A program made the position numbers and the translations under genes. Below the pieces are notes generated by a model that saw nothing but the letters and a program-made list of their open reading frames with translations, was not told the origin of the DNA and searched no databases. A stretch of 64,000 nt of DNA from Acidobacteriota bacterium (lineage in GTDB: Bacteria > Acidobacteriota > JAAYUB01). The stretch covers positions 37,667-101,666 of the forward strand of contig JAKQOW010000027.1 in assembly GCA_029565065.1 (NCBI GenBank), read 5' to 3'. The first letter of the stretch is position 1. Each line of letters starts with the position of its first letter. Shown here in pieces: positions 61,120 through 64,000 of this stretch.

Positions 61120-62721
61120 ATGCACATGTATTGTTACCAATGCCAGGAGACCGGTGAAAAAACCGGCTGCCGCTACCACGGCGCCTGCGGCAAAACGGAC
61201 GAAACCGCCAATCTTCAGGATCTGCTGATCCATGTCCTGAAGGGGATCGCGGTGTGCGCCGAGGCGGCGCCCCCGGGGCGGCCCGTGGACCGCGACGCGG
61301 GGCTCTGCATCGCCCGGTCGCTCTACGCCACCATCACGAACACGAACTTTGATCCGGACCGCTTTGTGACCATGATCCGCGAAGGGCTGCAGATCCGGAA
61401 CCGCCTGCGCGACCGGCACCGGCCGTCACTCCCGCCCGCCCTGCATGACATGGTCACCTGGGACGAAACCGACGTCTGGCGGCTGCGCCAGAAATCCATG
61501 ACGGTGGACATCCGCAACACCCCCAGCGAGGACGTCCGCTCGCTCCGGGAACTGACCACGTACGCGTTAAAGGGCATTTCGGCGTACGTGGTCCACGCTG
61601 CCGTCAACGACTTCTACGACGATACGCTGCTCGGCGCCGTGATCCGGCTGCTGGCGGCCATCGCCCGGGAGGAGGACGAGTCGGCGCTCGGTGATCTGGC
61701 CATCGAGGCGGGCCGGGTCATGATCGACGCCATGGCGCTGCTGGACCGCGCCAACACCGCCGTATACGGGCAGCCGGAGGCGGTGCCGGTCCCGCTGGGC
61801 ACGCGCTCCCGGCCGGGCATCCTGGTGACTGGTCATGATCTCAAGGACCTGGTGGAACTCCTGGAGCAGACCGAGGGCGCCGGCCTTGACGTGTACACGC
61901 ATTCCGAGATGTGGGCCGCCCACTACTACCCCGCCTTGCGCCGGCACGCCCACCTGGCCGGCAACTACGGTAACGCCTGGTGGATGCAGGATTTCGAGTT
62001 CGCCAGTTTCAACGGCCCCATCCTGGTCACGTCCAACTGCATCGTGCCGGTTCAGGACACCTATCGGCATCGGATCTTCACCACCGGTGCGGCCGGATAT
62101 CCCGGGATCCCCCACATCCCGGACGCGCCGGCCGGCCAGGCGAAGGACTTTAGCCCCCTGATCCGGTTGGCGCACGAGTGTCTTCCGCCCCAGCCCATCG
62201 AACAGGGCAGTGTCGTCGGTGGATTCACCCACGGGTTCGTCACCGCGCATCTGAATGGCGTTCTGAACGCGGTCCGCGCGGGGAAGATCCGTCGGTTCGT
62301 GGTGATGGGCGGCTGCGACGGTCGCGATCCCAGGCGGCAGTACTTCACCGATCTGGCCCGGTCGCTGCCGCCCGAGGCGGTCATCCTCACCGCCGGGTGC
62401 GCCAAGTATCGCTACATCAAGCTGCCACTGGGCGACATCGACGGATTGCCCCGGGTGCTGGATGCCGGCCAGTGCAATGATTGTTATTCGCTGGTGCGGA
62501 TCGCCCTGGCGCTTCAAGCGGCTCTGGGCATCGACGACGTCAACGATCTGCCCATCGACTTCGAGCTGGCCTGGTACGACCAGAAGGCGATCGGCATCAT
62601 CCTGTCGCTGCTGAAACTGGGCTTCCGCAAGGTGCGCATGGGACCCACCCTGCCCCTCTTCCTGCAGCCCGGTGCAGGTCGGCGCTTCATGGATCGGTAC
62701 GGACTGGGCTGCACCTGCTGA
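61120..62721 (+). CDS. hcp: Hydroxylamine reductase / hybrid cluster protein Hcp, class I
   Basis: 533 residues, SD AGGAGA. Cys5-x2-Cys8-x8-Cys17-x5-Cys23 binds the [4Fe-4S] cluster of class I Hcp from anaerobes. The hybrid-cluster ligands are in the later GGCDGRD, AGCAKYRY and GQCNDCYS blocks. It reduces NO or hydroxylamine and can S-nitrosylate proteins. No hcr reductase gene follows. Confidence 0.96.
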   Translation: MHMYCYQCQETGEKTGCRYHGACGKTDETANLQDLLIHVLKGIAVCAEAAPPGRPVDRDAGLCIARSLYATITNTNFDPDRFVTMIREGLQIRNRLRDRHRPSLPPALHDMVTWDETDVWRLRQKSMTVDIRNTPSEDVRSLRELTTYALKGISAYVVHAAVNDFYDDTLLGAVIRLLAAIAREEDESALGDLAIEAGRVMIDAMALLDRANTAVYGQPEAVPVPLGTRSRPGILVTGHDLKDLVELLEQTEGAGLDVYTHSEMWAAHYYPALRRHAHLAGNYGNAWWMQDFEFASFNGPILVTSNCIVPVQDTYRHRIFTTGAAGYPGIPHIPDAPAGQAKDFSPLIRLAHECLPPQPIEQGSVVGGFTHGFVTAHLNGVLNAVRAGKIRRFVVMGGCDGRDPRRQYFTDLARSLPPEAVILTAGCAKYRYIKLPLGDIDGLPRVLDAGQCNDCYSLVRIALALQAALGIDDVNDLPIDFELAWYDQKAIGIILSLLKLGFRKVRMGPTLPLFLQPGAGRRFMDRYGLGCTC

Positions 62722-62814
62722 TCGCGTCCCCTGGTCGACCGGTAGCGTCCGCTCGGGTCTGGGGCCGGCCCGGGGACTGGACGGGCGGTGTCGCAGCTCC
62801 GCGGGAGGTTCACA

Positions 62815-63447
62815 ATGGTGTTCCAACAGATCGCCCAGGGCCGTACCCGGAATTTCGCCTATCTGTTCGCCAGCCGTCCCGGCGGCAGCGGCTTCGCCGT
62901 GGATCCCGGGCCGGACGCTGTCCCCGACGGCCTCTTGGACATGATCCGCGACCTGAAGGTGAATGTCTCGTCGATCATCCTCACCCATCATCATGCCGAT
63001 CATGTGGCGGGCACGACCGCGTTGGTGGCGGCGACGGGCGCGTCCGTGCACGCTCATGCGGAGACAGCCCGCCTGCTCTCCGGCCGGGTGCGGGTGGACC
63101 GGTGCCTGGCCGACGGCGGGACACTCCGGTGGGAAGAGGGCCTGGTCGCCGCGGTGTTGGCCACGCCCGGCCACGCCCCCGGGAGCATCTGCCTGGTGGT
63201 GAACGACACTTGGCTGATCACCGGCGACAGCTTGTTTATCGGCGACTGCGGCCGCACCGACCTGCCTGGAGGCGACGCAGCCGCGCTGTTCCGGAGTCTC
63301 CAGCGGCTCAAGGGGCTTCCGGATCATCTGGCGGTCTGTCCCGGCCATGACTACGGCCCCGTCCCGATCCGGCGGCTGGGCGAGGAGAAAGATCACAACC
63401 CGGCGCTGCAGGCCGCCGACCTGGCCGCGTTCAAAGCGATTCCCTGA
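62815..63447 (+). CDS. Metallo-beta-lactamase-fold hydrolase (ETHE1/glyoxalase II-like)
   Basis: 210 residues from ATG 62815 (GGGAGG). Metal motifs THHHADH (HxHxDH), GHAPGS and GDSLFIGDCGRTDLPGG, then PGHDYG. The CGRTD sequence is characteristic of the persulfide dioxygenase/glyoxalase II branch. Lying 93 bases after hcp, it may join in reactive nitrogen or sulfur handling, but the substrate is not known. Confidence 0.92.
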   Translation: MVFQQIAQGRTRNFAYLFASRPGGSGFAVDPGPDAVPDGLLDMIRDLKVNVSSIILTHHHADHVAGTTALVAATGASVHAHAETARLLSGRVRVDRCLADGGTLRWEEGLVAAVLATPGHAPGSICLVVNDTWLITGDSLFIGDCGRTDLPGGDAAALFRSLQRLKGLPDHLAVCPGHDYGPVPIRRLGEEKDHNPALQAADLAAFKAIP

Positions 63448-63453
63448 GCGGTT

Positions 63454-63999
63454 TTAATCGAACGACGCCAGGACCGGCGCGTGGTCGGACGGCTTCTCCC
63501 CCTTCCGCTCGTCCCGGTGCACCGCCGCACCGGTGCAGCGCGCCGCCATGGGCGCGCTGGCGAGGATGTGGTCGATCCGCAGCCCCCAGCCGCGATGAAA
63601 CGCGCCGCCGCGGTAATCCCACCAGGTGTAGATCGTCTCCGCCGGATGGTGCCGGCGGAGCAAATCCGTCAGCCCCCAGCCGGCCAGGTGGCGCAACGCC
63701 TCCTTCTCCGGTTCGGTGAAGAGCAACTGCCCGCGCCACGCCGCGACATCCCACACGTCGCGGTCTTCGGGGGCGACGTTGAAATCGCCCGCCAGCACCA
63801 GGGGGGACGCCGGCGGCACCGTGGCGTCCAGCCAGTCGCGGAAACGCCGGTACCAGGCCAGCTTGTCCCCATAGCGAGGAGAATCCAGGGCGGTGCCGTT
63901 CGGGGCGTACACGCTCACGACGCGCACGCCGGCCACGGTGGCGGCGATCATGCGGCGGTCGGCGTCGGCTGCGTCGCCGGGGAGCCCGCGCACCACGTC
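63454..63999 (-). CDS. xthA: Exodeoxyribonuclease III, 5' part beyond window
   Basis: The C-terminal 181 residues of an approximately 260-residue protein; the frame runs off the right edge. AP endonuclease and 3'-5' exonuclease of base excision repair. Family blocks YAPNG, LAGDFN, GLRIDHILAS and the terminal SDHAPVLASF contain the catalytic Asp, Asn and His. Its stop is six bases from the converging MBL gene. Confidence 0.93.
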   Translation of the reverse strand, partial: DVVRGLPGDAADADRRMIAATVAGVRVVSVYAPNGTALDSPRYGDKLAWYRRFRDWLDATVPPASPLVLAGDFNVAPEDRDVWDVAAWRGQLLFTEPEKEALRHLAGWGLTDLLRRHHPAETIYTWWDYRGGAFHRGWGLRIDHILASAPMAARCTGAAVHRDERKGEKPSDHAPVLASFD

Positions 64000-64000
64000 C

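Noticed and set aside
61567..63396. Minus-strand frame of about 600 residues
   Set aside because: Antisense to hcp and the MBL gene, both of which have intact metal motifs.
1..64000. CRISPR arrays, tRNAs, rRNAs, insertion sequences, prophage genes
   Set aside because: Reading both strands I saw no spaced direct repeats, tRNA cloverleaf with CCA end, transposase or phage structural genes; small tRNAs could be missed without a covariance search.

Overview
The window is about 64 kb of GC-rich bacterial chromosome, densely packed with genes on both strands. I place it, as inference from gene content and not from a marker gene, in the Acidobacteriota or a nearby lineage. The reasons are the many secreted proteins of unknown function, the Ser/Thr kinase fused to TPRs, the secreted M14 and M16 peptidases, the DUF4097 protein and the TMTC-like TPR membrane protein. 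Hcp, CyuA, a cysteine-bearing Rrf2 regulator and a NifX-like protein suggest life with little or no oxygen. No rRNA, tRNA, CRISPR array, insertion sequence, prophage or origin was seen.

Layout. 0-5 kb: periplasmic folding genes (parvulin, then a HEAT-cyclophilin lipoprotein) and rsmE. 5-9 kb: DUF2059, TelA-like, truD and an orphan ParA. 9-14.5 kb: a signalling cassette (GAF-SpoIIE phosphatase, tandem ABM-fold protein, Ser/Thr kinase with TPRs, small beta-rich protein). 14.5-24 kb: secreted proteins, a GNAT, an orphan ATP-grasp, two overlapping M14 genes of which only the second keeps its active site, a duplicated-domain secreted protein and an M29 aminopeptidase. 24-26.4 kb: a lower-GC patch with a short repeat protein and a radical SAM protein. 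26.4-35.7 kb: moxR-DUF58, a DUF4097 protein, an active/inactive M16 pair, a DEDD nuclease, phosphofructokinase, a YciO/Sua5 protein and an Rrf2 regulator. 35.7-40.2 kb: flippase and ffh, then adenosine deaminase. 40.2-45.5 kb: amino-acid PLP genes (MocR regulator, its HTH-less paralogue, PhzF, threonine aldolase) and an SMR transporter. 45.5-51 kb: cell-envelope genes. 51.4-52.2 kb: a DUF134 regulator and a NifX-like protein behind a 28-bp perfect palindrome. 52.3-64 kb: guaA, secreted and unknown proteins, cyuA, a glycosyltransferase pair, hcp with an FNR-type site, an MBL hydrolase and the 3' part of xthA.

Promoters of the sigma-70 type (TTGAxx-N16-18-TATAAT-like) can be read in front of many operons, and good Shine-Dalgarno sequences fix most starts. 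Two adjacent genes use TTG starts and one gene appears to be leaderless.

Most interesting signals: (1) two independent operons in which an active metalloprotease gene overlaps by ATGA with a paralogue lacking the metal ligands (M14 at 16.9-20.8 kb, M16 at 29.4-32.4 kb); (2) the palindrome-controlled DUF134/NifX-like pair; (3) the phosphatase-ABM-kinase cassette; (4) a near class-II FNR/DNR site at hcp; (5) several repeat-built small secreted or cytoplasmic proteins.
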